Made by a program: the position numbers and the translations under genes
Source: Legionella gresilensis
Lineage (GTDB): Bacteria > Pseudomonadota > Gammaproteobacteria > Legionellales > Legionellaceae
NCBI RefSeq assembly: GCF_900639865.1
Contig: NZ_CAAAHX010000002.1
Span: 330,148 to 394,147 of the forward strand
Reading direction: 5' to 3'
DNA length: 64,000 bases
The notes under the pieces: model-generated
The model's input: only the letters and a program-made list of their open reading frames with translations
The model's database searches: none
Told to the model about the DNA's origin: nothing
Part shown: positions 35,871-46,576 of the stretch, in pieces
How positions within the stretch are numbered: the first letter of the stretch is position 1
How the letters are laid out: every line of letters begins with the position of its first letter

Positions 35871-36622
35871 CTAGCCATTAATAGTGTTTTCTAAAGAAAC
35901 TTCAGGCTTTGAAGCATCTACTATTATATTTCTTTTAAAAAGTCTATATCGATTGCTTGTATCATTTTGAGATAAAGCAATTTTATCTAGAATAATTTTT
36001 ACTATTTCTGGAGACCCATTTATACGAGCAACTTCATGAGGTAAAATGGATACATATCGTCCGGATTAAGTGCTTTTTCTGTAATAAATGCTTTGGCTCT
36101 GGCCCAATATTCTGGTCCTGTATCTTCCACTATCTTAAGTAGTGATTTAACAGTTGTTTGAAAACCAAATTGACAAGCATTAGTAGCTAGCAAATATTCA
36201 ACAACCTCAGCTTGTCCCTTTTCTGCTGCAAAAAAGATTGGTGTCACTCCAACTTCCGTAAGTTTGTTTACTTTTGCCTTTGCTTCTACTAGTGCTTGCA
36301 CTATGTCTAAGCGCCCCTCTTTTTTGACCTTTTTTGTAGCTATGGGGCTAAGGATAATTCATTTGCTATCATTTCGTCTAATACTATAGATTTTTTGCCC
36401 CGGCTTCCTTTTTAATTTCTCTAAATTTAAGCCATGGTTATCAGTATTATTTCTGAACTTATCTAAGGCTTCTCGGTATAATTCCAATTCATTACCTAGT
36501 TTTTTTAGGCTTGCGCGGACTAAGATTTGTTTGGGCAGGACTTTTAAACCATCAAGATGATTAATAAAAAAATAAACTGCATTACATTGACCAATCGAGA
36601 GCAGGCTATTTAGTGTTATTAA
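35871..36622 (-). pseudogene. ankyrin-repeat protein gene, multiply frameshifted
   Basis: Coding sequence can be followed across about four segments on the minus strand. Near 36616 it reads TLNSLLSIGQCNAVYFFINH, then KQILVRASLKKLGNELELYREALDKF. After a frame change, IATKKVKKEGRLDIVQALVE enters the clear ankyrin unit GVTPIFFAAEKGQAEVVEYLL. After a further shift near 36036, PHEVARINGSPEIVKIILDKIALSQ ends at a TAG (35873-35871). A repeat unit with the TPIFFAAEKGQ core supports the family. It is a dead effector-like gene next to the metal efflux operon. Confidence 0.6.
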
Positions 36623-36817
36623 TCATAAGTTGGTCTTATCATTGATTTTAAAAATCTTTATTGGTGTCATTTTTAGATATCTTTTTATACATATTGGGTC
36701 AAGGCTCCCAGGAATGATAGTGAAGATAAGGTTGACTTTCGTGCAAGAAAGGTTAGCAGATTTTTTATTTTTAGTTTAATTCGCTTTAGGGTATGGAATA
36801 ATTCCCTTTCCTCTTTA

Positions 36818-39800
36818 TTAATTTTTGCGTTGTTTATGAAACATATAATATAAACTTGGTAAAACTAATAAGGTTAGAAAAGTGGAAGAGATAATGCCTC
36901 CAATGACAACGGTAGCAAGAGGTTTTTGTACTTCAGCGCCTGTACCTGTGGCTAGGGCCATTGGCACAAAGCCTAATGATGCTACTAGCGCTGTCATGAG
37001 CACGGGCCTAAGTCGTGCCAATGAGCCCTGAAAAACAGCTTCTTTTAAAGTCATTTTTTTTTGGTTATAAAGCGTATTAATAAAGGTAATCATAACAAGG
37101 CCATTTAATACGGCGATCCCTGATAAAGCAATAAAACCAACGCCGGCTGAAATTGATAAGGGAATATCACGAAGCCATAAAGCAAAAACGCCTCCTGTCA
37201 AAGCTAGAGGAATCCCTGTAAAAACTAAAAAGGCATTTTTAACATCTCCAAAACTCATAAAAAGCAAGAAAAAGATACCGAATAAGGTAATAGGAATAAC
37301 AAGTTGTAATCGTTGCGATGCAGACTGCAGCTGTTCAAACTGTCCACCCCAGGTAATCCAATAGCCACTGGGCACCTTCACTGTTTTATCAATACGCTGT
37401 TTTGCATCCTGGATAAATGAATTTAAATCACGGTTTCTGACATTCGCAGTGACAACCACTAGGCGCTTTCCATTTTCACGGCTAATTTGATTAGGGCCAT
37501 CGCTGCGAACTAGCGAAGCAACTTCACTTAAGGGAATAAAATGCTGGTGTTCATCTTTAGAAAGAGGTAAGGGAACAAAAACTCGGCGTAATACATTAGG
37601 ATCAGTACGTAAGGATTCTGGTAGCCGGACTACTAAATCAAAGCGTCTATCTCCTTCAAAAAGTTCGCCCCCTTTCTTACCACCTGTTGCAATGACAATA
37701 GCATCTTGAACAGTACTAATTTGTAATCCATATCGTGCCAGCGCATCACGATTAATTCTAACAGTGAGAAGTGGCAAACCACTGACCTGTTCCACTTTGA
37801 CATCTGATGCCCCGAGCACCTTTTTTAATTCAAGGCTGATAGCGTCTGCTGTTGTTAGTAAGGTATCTTTATTATCGCCAAATATTTTTACTGCAACATC
37901 ACTACGAACACCAGATATTAACTCATTAAAACGCATTTCAATGGGCTGAGTAAATTCATAATTATTCCCAGGAATTTCTTTTACTGCTTTTTCAATTTCT
38001 TGCACGATTGCTTGTTTTGTTTTTCTAGGGTTAGGCCACTCGGTGCGTGGTTTTAATATGATAAACGTATCAGCCACATTAGGTGGCATAGGATCGTTAG
38101 CAATTTCTGCAGTCCCCAGTTTTGAAAAAATAAGTTTGACCTCAGGAAACTGTCTAATTCGTTGCTCTACTAAATATTGCATATTTATCGCTTGGGTTAA
38201 ACTAGTTCCTGGAATTCGCAAGGCATGCATCGTAATATCGCCTTCATCAAGGCTTGGAATAAATTCGCCACCTAAACGAAAAGCAATAAAAAGACTTACT
38301 GCAATTAATAAAACTGCCGCGCTAATAACGAAATATCGAGCATAAAAACACCACTTTAAAACCCTGGCATATCCTAGCCCTAAGTAATGTACAAGGATAT
38401 TTTCTTTTTCTCTAATTGATCCCCTTAATAAGATAGTAATTGCCGCTGGCACGAAAGTTAATGCAAATAGCATAGATGCTAATAACGCCATAATGACTGT
38501 TTTAGCCATAGGTATGAACATTTTCCCTTCAACCCCAGTTAAAGTTAAAATGGGTAAATACACGATGGTGATAATGAACACCCCAAAAATACTTGGTCTC
38601 ATTACTTCAGTCGTTGCTGAGGCAACTACACCTAAACGTTCGTTGAGATTTAAAATTCGGTTCAGTGCATGCTGTTTTTGGCCTAATCGTTTCATACAGT
38701 TTTCAACAATAATGACTGCACTATCTACTATTAGACCAAAATCAAGTGCCCCTAAGCTCATTAAATTAGCACTGATTTGATTGGTTACCATACCACTAAT
38801 AGTTAGCAACATTGATAGAGGAATGACTAGCGCTGTAATAAGTGCTGCCCGAATGTTGCCTAAAAATAAAAATAAAATGATGCAGACTAATAATGCGCCT
38901 TCAAGCAAATTATTCTTTACTGTATTGATCGTAGCATTCACTAACCAGGTCCGATTGTAAACGGTTACAGCCTCAACGCCTTTTGGTAGGGTTCTGTTGA
39001 TTTCTTCCATTTTAGCTGCTACTCGCTTTGATACCGTACGGCTATTTTCTCCCATCAGCATAAAAACAGTGCCTAAAACCACTTCGCTACCGTTTTCAGT
39101 TGCAGCCCCCGTACGTAATTCTTTTCCTAAAGCTACTTCAGCCACATCACGGATACGTACTGGTGTCCCTTCATAACTAGCAATAACAATACTTTCAATG
39201 TCAGCTATATTTTTAACTTGACCTGGTACTCGAATTAAATTCTGCTCACCATTGCTTTCAATGTAACCTGCACCGACATTGGCATTGTTGCGCACTAATG
39301 CTTCGACTACATTATTTAAACTTAAGCGATGACGTACCAATTTCATTGGATCAGGCGTTATATGGAATTGCTTTTCGTAACCACCCACGGTATTGACTTC
39401 CGCTACGCCTTCGACGTTACGTAATTGCGGTTTAATAATCCAATCTTGGATCGTGCGCAGCTCAGTAGGATTAGCACGAAGATTGACAGGTACATCGGGT
39501 TTATTGACAACAGTGTACATAAAAATTTCACCAAGACCTGTTGAAATAGGACCTAAAGTTGTTTCTGTTTCTGGTGGCAATTTGTCTTGAACTTCTTGCA
39601 AGCGCTCATTAATAAGTTGTCTTGCAAAGTAAATATTAGTTCCATCTTTAAATACAACTGTCACTTGCGATAAGCCATAGCGCGATAAAGAGCGTGTATA
39701 GTCCAAATTAGGTAAGCCGCTCATGGCTAACTCAATAGGAAAGGTGATACGTTGCTCTACCTCAAAGGGAGAATAACCTGATGCCTGGGTATTAATTTGA

Positions 39801-39940
39801 ACTTGCACATTGGTGATATCAGGTACAGCATCAATGGGTAAACGATGAAAATTATACACACCAAAAATTGCAATGATGGTTGTAAATAAAAGGATAAGCC
39901 AGCGATATGTTAAAGAAAAATGGATAACTCTTCCGAGCAT
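36818..39940 (-). CDS. czcA: heavy-metal RND efflux pump inner-membrane subunit
   Basis: A 1040-residue RND transporter with twelve membrane helices. The HME-family signature LGALDFGLIVDSAVIIVEN in transmembrane helix 4 carries the two Asp residues of the proton relay in the DFGxxxD arrangement, typical of CzcA-type divalent-cation pumps rather than CusA. It drives efflux of metal ions from the periplasm across the outer membrane. It is the last gene of a three-gene operon with the adaptor (ten bases upstream) and the outer-membrane factor, the arrangement of Legionella helCBA and of czcCBA. The metal (Co, Zn, Cd or Ni) is inferred. Confidence 0.92.
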   Translation of the reverse strand: MLGRVIHFSLTYRWLILLFTTIIAIFGVYNFHRLPIDAVPDITNVQVQINTQASGYSPFEVEQRITFPIELAMSGLPNLDYTRSLSRYGLSQVTVVFKDGTNIYFARQLINERLQEVQDKLPPETETTLGPISTGLGEIFMYTVVNKPDVPVNLRANPTELRTIQDWIIKPQLRNVEGVAEVNTVGGYEKQFHITPDPMKLVRHRLSLNNVVEALVRNNANVGAGYIESNGEQNLIRVPGQVKNIADIESIVIASYEGTPVRIRDVAEVALGKELRTGAATENGSEVVLGTVFMLMGENSRTVSKRVAAKMEEINRTLPKGVEAVTVYNRTWLVNATINTVKNNLLEGALLVCIILFLFLGNIRAALITALVIPLSMLLTISGMVTNQISANLMSLGALDFGLIVDSAVIIVENCMKRLGQKQHALNRILNLNERLGVVASATTEVMRPSIFGVFIITIVYLPILTLTGVEGKMFIPMAKTVIMALLASMLFALTFVPAAITILLRGSIREKENILVHYLGLGYARVLKWCFYARYFVISAAVLLIAVSLFIAFRLGGEFIPSLDEGDITMHALRIPGTSLTQAINMQYLVEQRIRQFPEVKLIFSKLGTAEIANDPMPPNVADTFIILKPRTEWPNPRKTKQAIVQEIEKAVKEIPGNNYEFTQPIEMRFNELISGVRSDVAVKIFGDNKDTLLTTADAISLELKKVLGASDVKVEQVSGLPLLTVRINRDALARYGLQISTVQDAIVIATGGKKGGELFEGDRRFDLVVRLPESLRTDPNVLRRVFVPLPLSKDEHQHFIPLSEVASLVRSDGPNQISRENGKRLVVVTANVRNRDLNSFIQDAKQRIDKTVKVPSGYWITWGGQFEQLQSASQRLQLVIPITLFGIFFLLFMSFGDVKNAFLVFTGIPLALTGGVFALWLRDIPLSISAGVGFIALSGIAVLNGLVMITFINTLYNQKKMTLKEAVFQGSLARLRPVLMTALVASLGFVPMALATGTGAEVQKPLATVVIGGIISSTFLTLLVLPSLYYMFHKQRKN

Positions 39941-39949
39941 GCTTAATCC

Positions 39950-41203
39950 TTAGTGGTCATGGCTTGCGCCTTCTTTACCTAGTTCAGCCTTAATAAAAAA
40001 ACTGTTTTTGCTGACATACTGCTGACCAGCATCAAGACCTGATATCACTTCAGCCCATTGCTCATCTTTCTCACCTAATATAACAGGGGTTGCCTCAAAA
40101 TAATTGCCTTGTTTAAGAAAGACCACCTCTTTATTATTTATAAGCTGTAAGGCAGAGAGTAAAATAGCAATGGGCACTCTTTTTACTTTAATAGTAATTA
40201 TTCCATTGATATACATCCCAGGTAACCAAAGTCGCTTTTCATTAGCAAGAACAGCACGCGCTAAAATGGTTTGACTATCTTCAATTCCTAATGGGGAGAT
40301 ATATGAAATAGTACTAGTAGACATAGGTTTACCATCATCGCCAGTGACTGTAACTACCATACCTTGTTTCACAAGCGGTGCATCTTTACGGTACAAAGTA
40401 AAATCAGCCCACACTGTAGTTAGATTAGCTACTTCATAGATAGGTTTTGTATTTTGTGCAAGTTCTCCTTTTGTTGCCTGCTTTCGCACAATTGTTCCTG
40501 TGATGGGCGAGGTAATGGTATATTTTTCTAGACTTTCACTACTTTCTATAATAGCTAATACTTCTCCTTGCTTAACTTCATCTCCTAAATTTTTAGTCAT
40601 GGATTGAATAATTCCTGAATAACGAGCATAAATAGGCGCAAGGGTATTCCGATTAGGTGTAATTTTTCCTACCACTTTCAATGACTTTTTAATAATTTGG
40701 CTTTGAGCAACAGCTATTTGCATATTAGCGGCTTGCAGCATAGCTGGTACAATTTTAACTCGCCCCTCATAACTTGAATAATGCCAATTGAACAGCTTTT
40801 TATCCAATGTTAATTTAATATCTACATCAAAAGAATGTGGTTCTTCAATCACTTGATTGCTTTGGAGAAAATCTTCTATAGGAATAAAGTTAATCATCTC
40901 TTTTTTATGAGTAAATCGCATTAATTGCAGGGTAAGATGGGCTTGGTTAGGATTAACTATCTTTTCCTTTTCATAAAGGTAGGCTCGAAAATGAGGCGGC
41001 ATATTTCTTTCAAAAATAAATAATTCCAAAGTTATATTATCGGCTTTAAATAAACGGCCTCCATGCGGTCCCTTTTCTATAACAGAAGTAAGATTGTTTT
41101 CATTATTAGCATAGGTGCTGATAGGTTTGAAAGAAAGCAAAATGAAACTCAATAAAAAAATAAGTAATTGAAAATAAAAAAGGTAAGTTTTTAGAGATTT
41201 CAT
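39950..41203 (-). CDS. czcB: heavy-metal RND efflux periplasmic adaptor
   Basis: A 417-residue membrane-fusion protein with an N-terminal hydrophobic signal segment. A CzcB-like N-terminal extension contains KGPHGGRLF. The hairpin/lipoyl part is near IYARYSGIIQSMTKNLGDEVKQG and ITSPITGTIVRKQA, the beta-barrel is around WADFTLYRKDAPLVKQG, and a His-rich end (SHDH) could bind metal. It links the inner-membrane pump to the outer-membrane channel. Its start overlaps the end of the TolC-like gene by ATGA, and the pump gene begins ten bases after its stop. Confidence 0.9.
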   Translation of the reverse strand: MKSLKTYLFYFQLLIFLLSFILLSFKPISTYANNENNLTSVIEKGPHGGRLFKADNITLELFIFERNMPPHFRAYLYEKEKIVNPNQAHLTLQLMRFTHKKEMINFIPIEDFLQSNQVIEEPHSFDVDIKLTLDKKLFNWHYSSYEGRVKIVPAMLQAANMQIAVAQSQIIKKSLKVVGKITPNRNTLAPIYARYSGIIQSMTKNLGDEVKQGEVLAIIESSESLEKYTITSPITGTIVRKQATKGELAQNTKPIYEVANLTTVWADFTLYRKDAPLVKQGMVVTVTGDDGKPMSTSTISYISPLGIEDSQTILARAVLANEKRLWLPGMYINGIITIKVKRVPIAILLSALQLINNKEVVFLKQGNYFEATPVILGEKDEQWAEVISGLDAGQQYVSKNSFFIKAELGKEGASHDH

Positions 41204-42453
41204 TTACTTTCCTTAAGGCAATTTAACCCTAGAAGTCCAGTAAGCTTAATTAATGCTTTATGATTTTCAGCATGCGCTTGTTGATAATGTCGTTCCTCTT
41301 CATATAATGTATTTAGAGCAGTAAATAATTCAATATAGGTGTAACGCCCCACCTTATAACGCTTTTGCGCTAAATTTATAGTCTTACGGGCCAAGGGTAA
41401 TAGCGCATCTGTTACAAGCTTTGCTTCATAATGACTTTGTTTGGCTTGTAAATATGCAGCGTAAAGAGCTTGCTGCACATCTTGCTGTTTTCTTTGAAAA
41501 TCATGCGCTGCTTTCGTATATTCTGCCTCAGCTGTCATAATTTTTCCTTGATTACGATTATAGACAGGTACTTCGGCAAAAACAGACATAACCATAGCGT
41601 TACTATCATCATCAGAAAAATGCCGGCCGCCTAATTGAATATTCAAATCAGGCCAAACCGACTTTTTAACAGCAGTAATAGCTAATCGTTTTGCTTGTAA
41701 TTGCAATCGCTGTTGTTGTAGCTCTGGGTTTTGTGGTAATCGTTTAATTAATTTGGGCCAGTTTAAAAAAACACCTGGTAGCCCCTTATCAATTAAGAGG
41801 TTATCTATTTTTAATTTATTATTACCTAATAAGCGAGCAAGCTTTGCTCGTTGCAACAAAACATCACGTGCAGCTTTATTTTCCTGAATACGAGCTTCAC
41901 CTAAGCGTAATTGTGCTAGTCGCAGGTCGAGCTCTGAACTAGCACCCGCTTTAACGCGTCGTTCAATAGCTGCAACAATGTTTTGATTGAGTTGAATAAG
42001 TTTTTTTGTTACTTGATGCCATTGACCTGCATAGAGTGAATCAACATAAGCAACACCAACAGATATATACAATGCTGTTTTTTGCACATTAATTTGGGCA
42101 AGAGAAGCAAGATAATCAGCATAGGTAGCTCGCTTTAAATAAGCAAGACGATTTCCTAATGGAATAGGTTGCGTCACAGAAAAAGTTGTTTCAGCTGCTT
42201 CATAACTCGAATATCGACCTGAACCACCGAAATTTTCCCCAGTTAAAGTTAATTGGGGATTAGGGTAGAGACCGCTTTGAATAAAATAGCCACGCATAGC
42301 TTCGGCTTTATCTATTTCAGCTTGCAATTCAGGATTATTACAGTAGGCAATTTCTAAGGCCTGTTTGAAAGTCAATAAGTCAGTTGCAGCCAATACATTG
42401 TAAGAAGGGAAGTAAATTAAACTAATTATGACAATACTTAAAAAATAATGCAT
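41200..42453 (-). CDS. czcC: TolC-family outer-membrane channel of metal efflux
   Basis: A 417-residue outer-membrane efflux protein with a signal peptide (MHYFLSIVIISLIYFPSYNVLA). Helical repeat pairs of the TolC type follow: LTFKQALEIAYCNNPELQAEID, then GRYSSYEAAETTFSVTQPIP, RRVKAGASSELDLRLAQLRLG, and RYKVGRYTYIELFTALNTL. It forms the exit duct for the CzcA/CzcB pump. A strong ribosome site (AAGGAAGGGA) precedes the ATG. It is the first gene of the operon, so the promoter must lie in the 457-base gap upstream (42454-42910), which shows no other gene. Confidence 0.9.
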   Translation of the reverse strand: MHYFLSIVIISLIYFPSYNVLAATDLLTFKQALEIAYCNNPELQAEIDKAEAMRGYFIQSGLYPNPQLTLTGENFGGSGRYSSYEAAETTFSVTQPIPLGNRLAYLKRATYADYLASLAQINVQKTALYISVGVAYVDSLYAGQWHQVTKKLIQLNQNIVAAIERRVKAGASSELDLRLAQLRLGEARIQENKAARDVLLQRAKLARLLGNNKLKIDNLLIDKGLPGVFLNWPKLIKRLPQNPELQQQRLQLQAKRLAITAVKKSVWPDLNIQLGGRHFSDDDSNAMVMSVFAEVPVYNRNQGKIMTAEAEYTKAAHDFQRKQQDVQQALYAAYLQAKQSHYEAKLVTDALLPLARKTINLAQKRYKVGRYTYIELFTALNTLYEEERHYQQAHAENHKALIKLTGLLGLNCLKESK

Positions 42454-42910
42454 TCCCTTCCTTTCCTAATCCATGGCTAATTTATTAGTTTTAATTTAAC
42501 TATCAATCAATAAGTCCTTTCATAACTTGTATTTTTACTTTATTAGCACATTGTAAACATTGTTGCGGTGCTCCTACGTTTACACTAAAGCAAAATTCAT
42601 AGGTTATGTAAAAACTCTAATATAAGCAAACCTATAAAGACAATCTTTAAATTGATTTTATTAATCAATATTGAATTTATAATTAAACATAAATTAAAAA
42701 TTATAGACCAAGCTGTTTTATAATTAATATTTGATTCCAATTTTTTCTCCTTAGCGGACATCCTTTAATGAGCTTTTTTGCAGAGATTTAGAAAAGAAAA
42801 TAATGATCAGCTGAACCAATTTTTTATCAAAATGTTTAACATTCATAATTTGACTATTTTCTTTTAGACGAAATATACTAAATAAGTAGTACTTATGGAT
42901 TTGTATTGTA

Positions 42911-43693
42911 ATGTGTCTTGCCTTAGTAGCTATTAATGAACATCCTAAATATCCTCTTATCATTCTATCTAATAGAGATGAATTCTACGCTCGCCCCACT
43001 TTACCGGCTAATTTTTGGCAGAATAATTTAAATGTTTTTGCTGGAAAAGATTTAAAGGAAGGTGGCACGTGGTTAGGTGTTACTAGATCGGGCTATTTCG
43101 CATTACTTACCAATTATAGAGATCCAAAATTATATAAATCATCATTAGAGTCTCGAGGTAGGCTAGTCAGTAATTATCTTTTTACCTGTGAAACAACATC
43201 TCCGCTTCAATATTTGCAAAGAGTTCAATCTTTTGCAAATAAGTACAACAAATTTAATTTAATTATCGGAAGTATTAATCAAATTCTATATTATTCTAAT
43301 GTTCAAAATTCAATTCAGGAGCTGTCTTCTGGCATTTATAGCCTTAGCAACCACTTGCTGAATACGCCTTGGCCTAAAACGGAGAAAGCAAAGGCGTTAT
43401 TGAAAAAACATATTACTGAATTAGATAAATATACAAATAACGAAGAAAAAATTGATGTTCTCTATACAATACTATCAGAGGAAAGCTTAGCCCCGGATAA
43501 TCAGCTTCCTGTAACAGGAATTGCACGTGATTTAGAAAAATCATTAAGTTCTGTATTCGTACATGTACCACAAGCTGAATATGGTACTGTGAATTCTACA
43601 ATAATATTGTTTCAACAGGATTCTTCGATATTGTTTTCAGAGAAAATATTTCAACAGGGTAATTTTATTTCATCCAAGCTCACTTTATTCTAA
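42911..43693 (+). CDS. NRDE/TANGO2 family protein
   Basis: A 260-residue protein with the family start MCLALVA and the name-giving SNRDEFYARP motif at about residue 20, then GGTWLGVTRSGYFALLTNYR. Homologues of TANGO2 are linked to haem or acyl-CoA handling in eukaryotes; the bacterial role is unknown. The stop overlaps the end of the next gene on the opposite strand by four bases, so the two genes are convergent and tightly packed. The 457-base gap before it contains only non-coding AT-rich sequence. Confidence 0.85.
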   Translation: MCLALVAINEHPKYPLIILSNRDEFYARPTLPANFWQNNLNVFAGKDLKEGGTWLGVTRSGYFALLTNYRDPKLYKSSLESRGRLVSNYLFTCETTSPLQYLQRVQSFANKYNKFNLIIGSINQILYYSNVQNSIQELSSGIYSLSNHLLNTPWPKTEKAKALLKKHITELDKYTNNEEKIDVLYTILSEESLAPDNQLPVTGIARDLEKSLSSVFVHVPQAEYGTVNSTIILFQQDSSILFSEKIFQQGNFISSKLTLF

Positions 43694-44874
43694 ATTATTT
43701 GGCAGAAGCTAGATGTATCAGCTACTTTTTCCTCCTGTTTAGGTTTTGGCGGAAGTGCAATTTCTGTTAATGTATATAATATTTCAAATAATTTAGTCTC
43801 TTTTCCTGTAAAGCCAACATCATCTGATTCAGCTCTTAATTTCTTACATGAAAAATCGCCTGGTATAATCCCGACAATATTATAATTTAGTTCATCTTTT
43901 AAACTTACTAATTCAGAATAACAATTGTCTGTTGCATTAATGACTATAAGTGGAGGAGATATCGGTGAGTAAAGTTTTGCTTCAACTATGTCAGGATAGG
44001 ATTGGGTTACCTCTTCTAATATAATTTTCAACTCAGCATATAATGCCTCTTGTTTATCATTTTTTAAATCAATTAACCTTAGTAATTTATTTCTTATATA
44101 CTCAAAATTTTCTGCCAAAATAATTTTACGCTTTTGAACATTATCAATTAGAAGCACTTCATCTTCTTGGGAATAAAAAAACGAATAAGGATGTTTATTA
44201 GAAAATTGGAATTGTTTTCCAGGTGTTTCAATAATAATATCAAACGTTTTTTTATCATTAATAATCCTATTTAAAATATTTGAACCATAATAGAAATTCT
44301 GTAATCCTTCGCAGCACATTCTTATCTGAACTAGTGAGCTAGCTTTTATAAAAAAACATAAAGTTTTTTTAATGAATTTGGCACCATAATAATGAGCGGT
44401 AAAAAGAGATCGCCTAATATCATTCATATGTAATGTATATTCATGAAACTCAATTTGGCGTTTATTTATTAACGATTGTACATGGCTAGTTACATGCATT
44501 GAGTTTTCTGCATTAAGCTTAGTTGCATCAATAAAATAAACGGAAAAAGGAAAATTATAGTCAATGTATTTTAGGTTAATACAACTGCTTAATTGTTTTT
44601 GCAAATCTACTAAAGTCAGTTCATTGTGAACTAAACGTGCAAGCAAGTTATTTCCAGGCAACTGAAATAAAGGTTTATATTTTTTAACTAATTCTTAAGC
44701 TGAAAGCCCTAAATATTGTTGTAAATCTTTATTAATAAATTGCTTTTTCCATAGGCAATCAGCTTCAGCTTCTTTTTTAATTTGTTTAGATACAGCGGCT
44801 AGTCGACCCAGCTGTTGACGGCTAAAAAAGGAAAACATATAAAGTCTTACTTCTGTAGGCAAGTTGCTAATCAT
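43690..44874 (-). pseudogene. F-box domain protein gene interrupted by one in-frame stop
   Basis: ATG 44874 opens a frame of 59 codons that ends at TAA (44697-44695). It encodes an F-box: SNLPTEVRLYMFSFFSRQQL, then AAVSKQIKKEAEADCLWKKQF. In the very same frame the coding sequence resumes, ELVKKYKPLFQLPGNNLLARL, and continues for about 330 residues to 43690 with no further lesion (a TTG at 44661 could also serve as a start). So the intact gene would be about 394 residues: an F-box followed by an unknown domain. F-box proteins recruit host SCF ubiquitin ligases, and several are Dot/Icm effectors. A C-to-T change (CAA to TAA) would explain the stop. The C-terminal domain has no recognised family. 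Confidence 0.75.
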
Positions 44875-44937
44875 AGTTTTTTATATAACCATCTTAGTGT
44901 AATTAAATTGAGCTTTCTAATGTTATAAGGAGCATTT

Positions 44938-46071
44938 TCACCGCACAAGAATGGATTGATTAATTTGCGAAATGGAAGTAATTCCTGTTAAGGTCATTGC
45001 AATTTGCATTTCAGCAGCAAAAATATCCAATAAATTTTCTACGCCTTCTTGTCCCTTGGCTGCTAAAGCATAAATAAATGATCTTCCCAATAAAACAGCT
45101 TTTGCCCCTAGGGCTAGCATACGAACTACATCAAGCCCTGATCGGATGCCTGAATCTACTAAAATAGTTAGATCGTCTCCAATTGCGTCTATAATAGGGG
45201 GCAGTGCCTTAGTCGTGGATAAAACGCCATCCAGTTGACGTCCACCATGATTTGAAACAATAATTCCATCGGCGCCTAATTTTAGCGCCTCTCGGGCATC
45301 GTCAACATCTAGTATCCCTTTTATAAGCATGGTGCCTTTCCAAAAATTTCGTATCCATTCCAAATCAGCCCAACTAATAGAGGGATCAAAATTTTTATTT
45401 AGCCAGCCTATATAATCCTCTAAACCAATGGTTTGTTTCAGATAAGATGAAATATTTCCTAAATTATGAGGTCGGCCCAACATGCCAACTTGCAAAGCCC
45501 ATTCCGGCTTAAATAGCACTTGTAACATTCGTCTAGACTTTCTAAATGGGCCAGATAATCCGGAATGGGCATCGCGATATCTTGCACCTGGCATAGGCAT
45601 ATCCACAGTAAACACCAAATTGTGGATGCCTAAAGCCTGCGCTCTTTCAAGAACATATTTCATAAAGCCGCGATCTTTAAGTACATAAAGCTGGAACCAA
45701 ATAGGTTTTGGGCTTTGCAGAGAAACTTCTTCCAAGGAGCAAACTGACACAGTGGATAGGACAAATGGAATCCCTTTTTTTGCAGCAGCTTTCGCAGCCA
45801 TAACTTCTCCGCGACGGGCATACATGCCAGTTAGACCTACAGGGGCTAAGATAATAGGTATATTCAGTTTTTCTTCGAAAAGTTCCACTTCTAGCTTTAA
45901 TTTATCGATCTTTTTAAGAACGCGCTGCTTTAATAGAATGCTCTGAAGATCGGCCATATTTGCTCGAAGCGTTTGCTCTGTATAGGCGCCACCATCAATA
46001 TAATCAAATAAAAAGCGTGGTAATTTACGCTTTGCAGCGATTCGGTAATCTAAAGCAGAAGATATGATCAT
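44938..46071 (-). CDS. lldD: FMN-dependent alpha-hydroxy acid dehydrogenase (L-lactate dehydrogenase type)
   Basis: A 377-residue TIM-barrel flavoprotein of the LldD/glycolate oxidase family. [19 protein letters not shown] near the start, [20 protein letters not shown], the catalytic [10 protein letters not shown] near residue 270, and [21 protein letters not shown] are all present. It should oxidise L-lactate (or a related 2-hydroxy acid) and feed electrons to the respiratory chain. It stands alone, with 505 bases between it and the permease gene that show no gene. The exact substrate is inferred from the family. Confidence 0.85.
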   Translation of the reverse strand: MIISSALDYRIAAKRKLPRFLFDYIDGGAYTEQTLRANMADLQSILLKQRVLKKIDKLKLEVELFEEKLNIPIILAPVGLTGMYARRGEVMAAKAAAKKGIPFVLSTVSVCSLEEVSLQSPKPIWFQLYVLKDRGFMKYVLERAQALGIHNLVFTVDMPMPGARYRDAHSGLSGPFRKSRRMLQVLFKPEWALQVGMLGRPHNLGNISSYLKQTIGLEDYIGWLNKNFDPSISWADLEWIRNFWKGTMLIKGILDVDDAREALKLGADGIIVSNHGGRQLDGVLSTTKALPPIIDAIGDDLTILVDSGIRSGLDVVRMLALGAKAVLLGRSFIYALAAKGQEGVENLLDIFAAEMQIAMTLTGITSISQINQSILVR

Positions 46072-46576
46072 TCCTGAATTCCAAAAGAATTATTCCATTA
46101 TATTTTAATCTTACTAAAGATCAGACGATTCGAATACTAGGAAGCTTACTTACTTGGCGTCCTTACAATAAATAGCTTTTAATCAAATTATGCTTACATT
46201 AAAGACAATATTTACGCTAGCTAATAAAAATTTAGTGAGTAAGCGACATATTAATCGATGAATTAAAAAGTATTTCATCATTGGTAAGTAGAAAATATAA
46301 ACGAGCAAGCAATGAATTATAAGAGACCTGGGTGGTCAATTTTAGAGCTCGAAATTTTTTAGATTTAAAAGGTTCATTACAAAACTATTAAGTAGGTAAT
46401 TTTATGGGATGAATAATTCTTAATAAATTTAATTTATTAGCTATAAAAAAAGCTGCAGAAGCTGATAATAAGCTTTACTATTTGACTATAACATGTGTGT
46501 ATTCGAATAAAAGTCTCAAAAACGTTCTTTGCAATAAATAGTGAAATAGATTGCGATTCATACAATAAACTCCTTT

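Noticed and set aside
42751..42963. 70-codon minus-strand frame
   Set aside because: Overlaps the start of the NRDE gene and lacks protein-like features.
46072..46576. 505-base gap between lldD and the APC permease
   Set aside because: Scanned for coding remnants in both directions; only short AT-rich frames without family resemblance were found.
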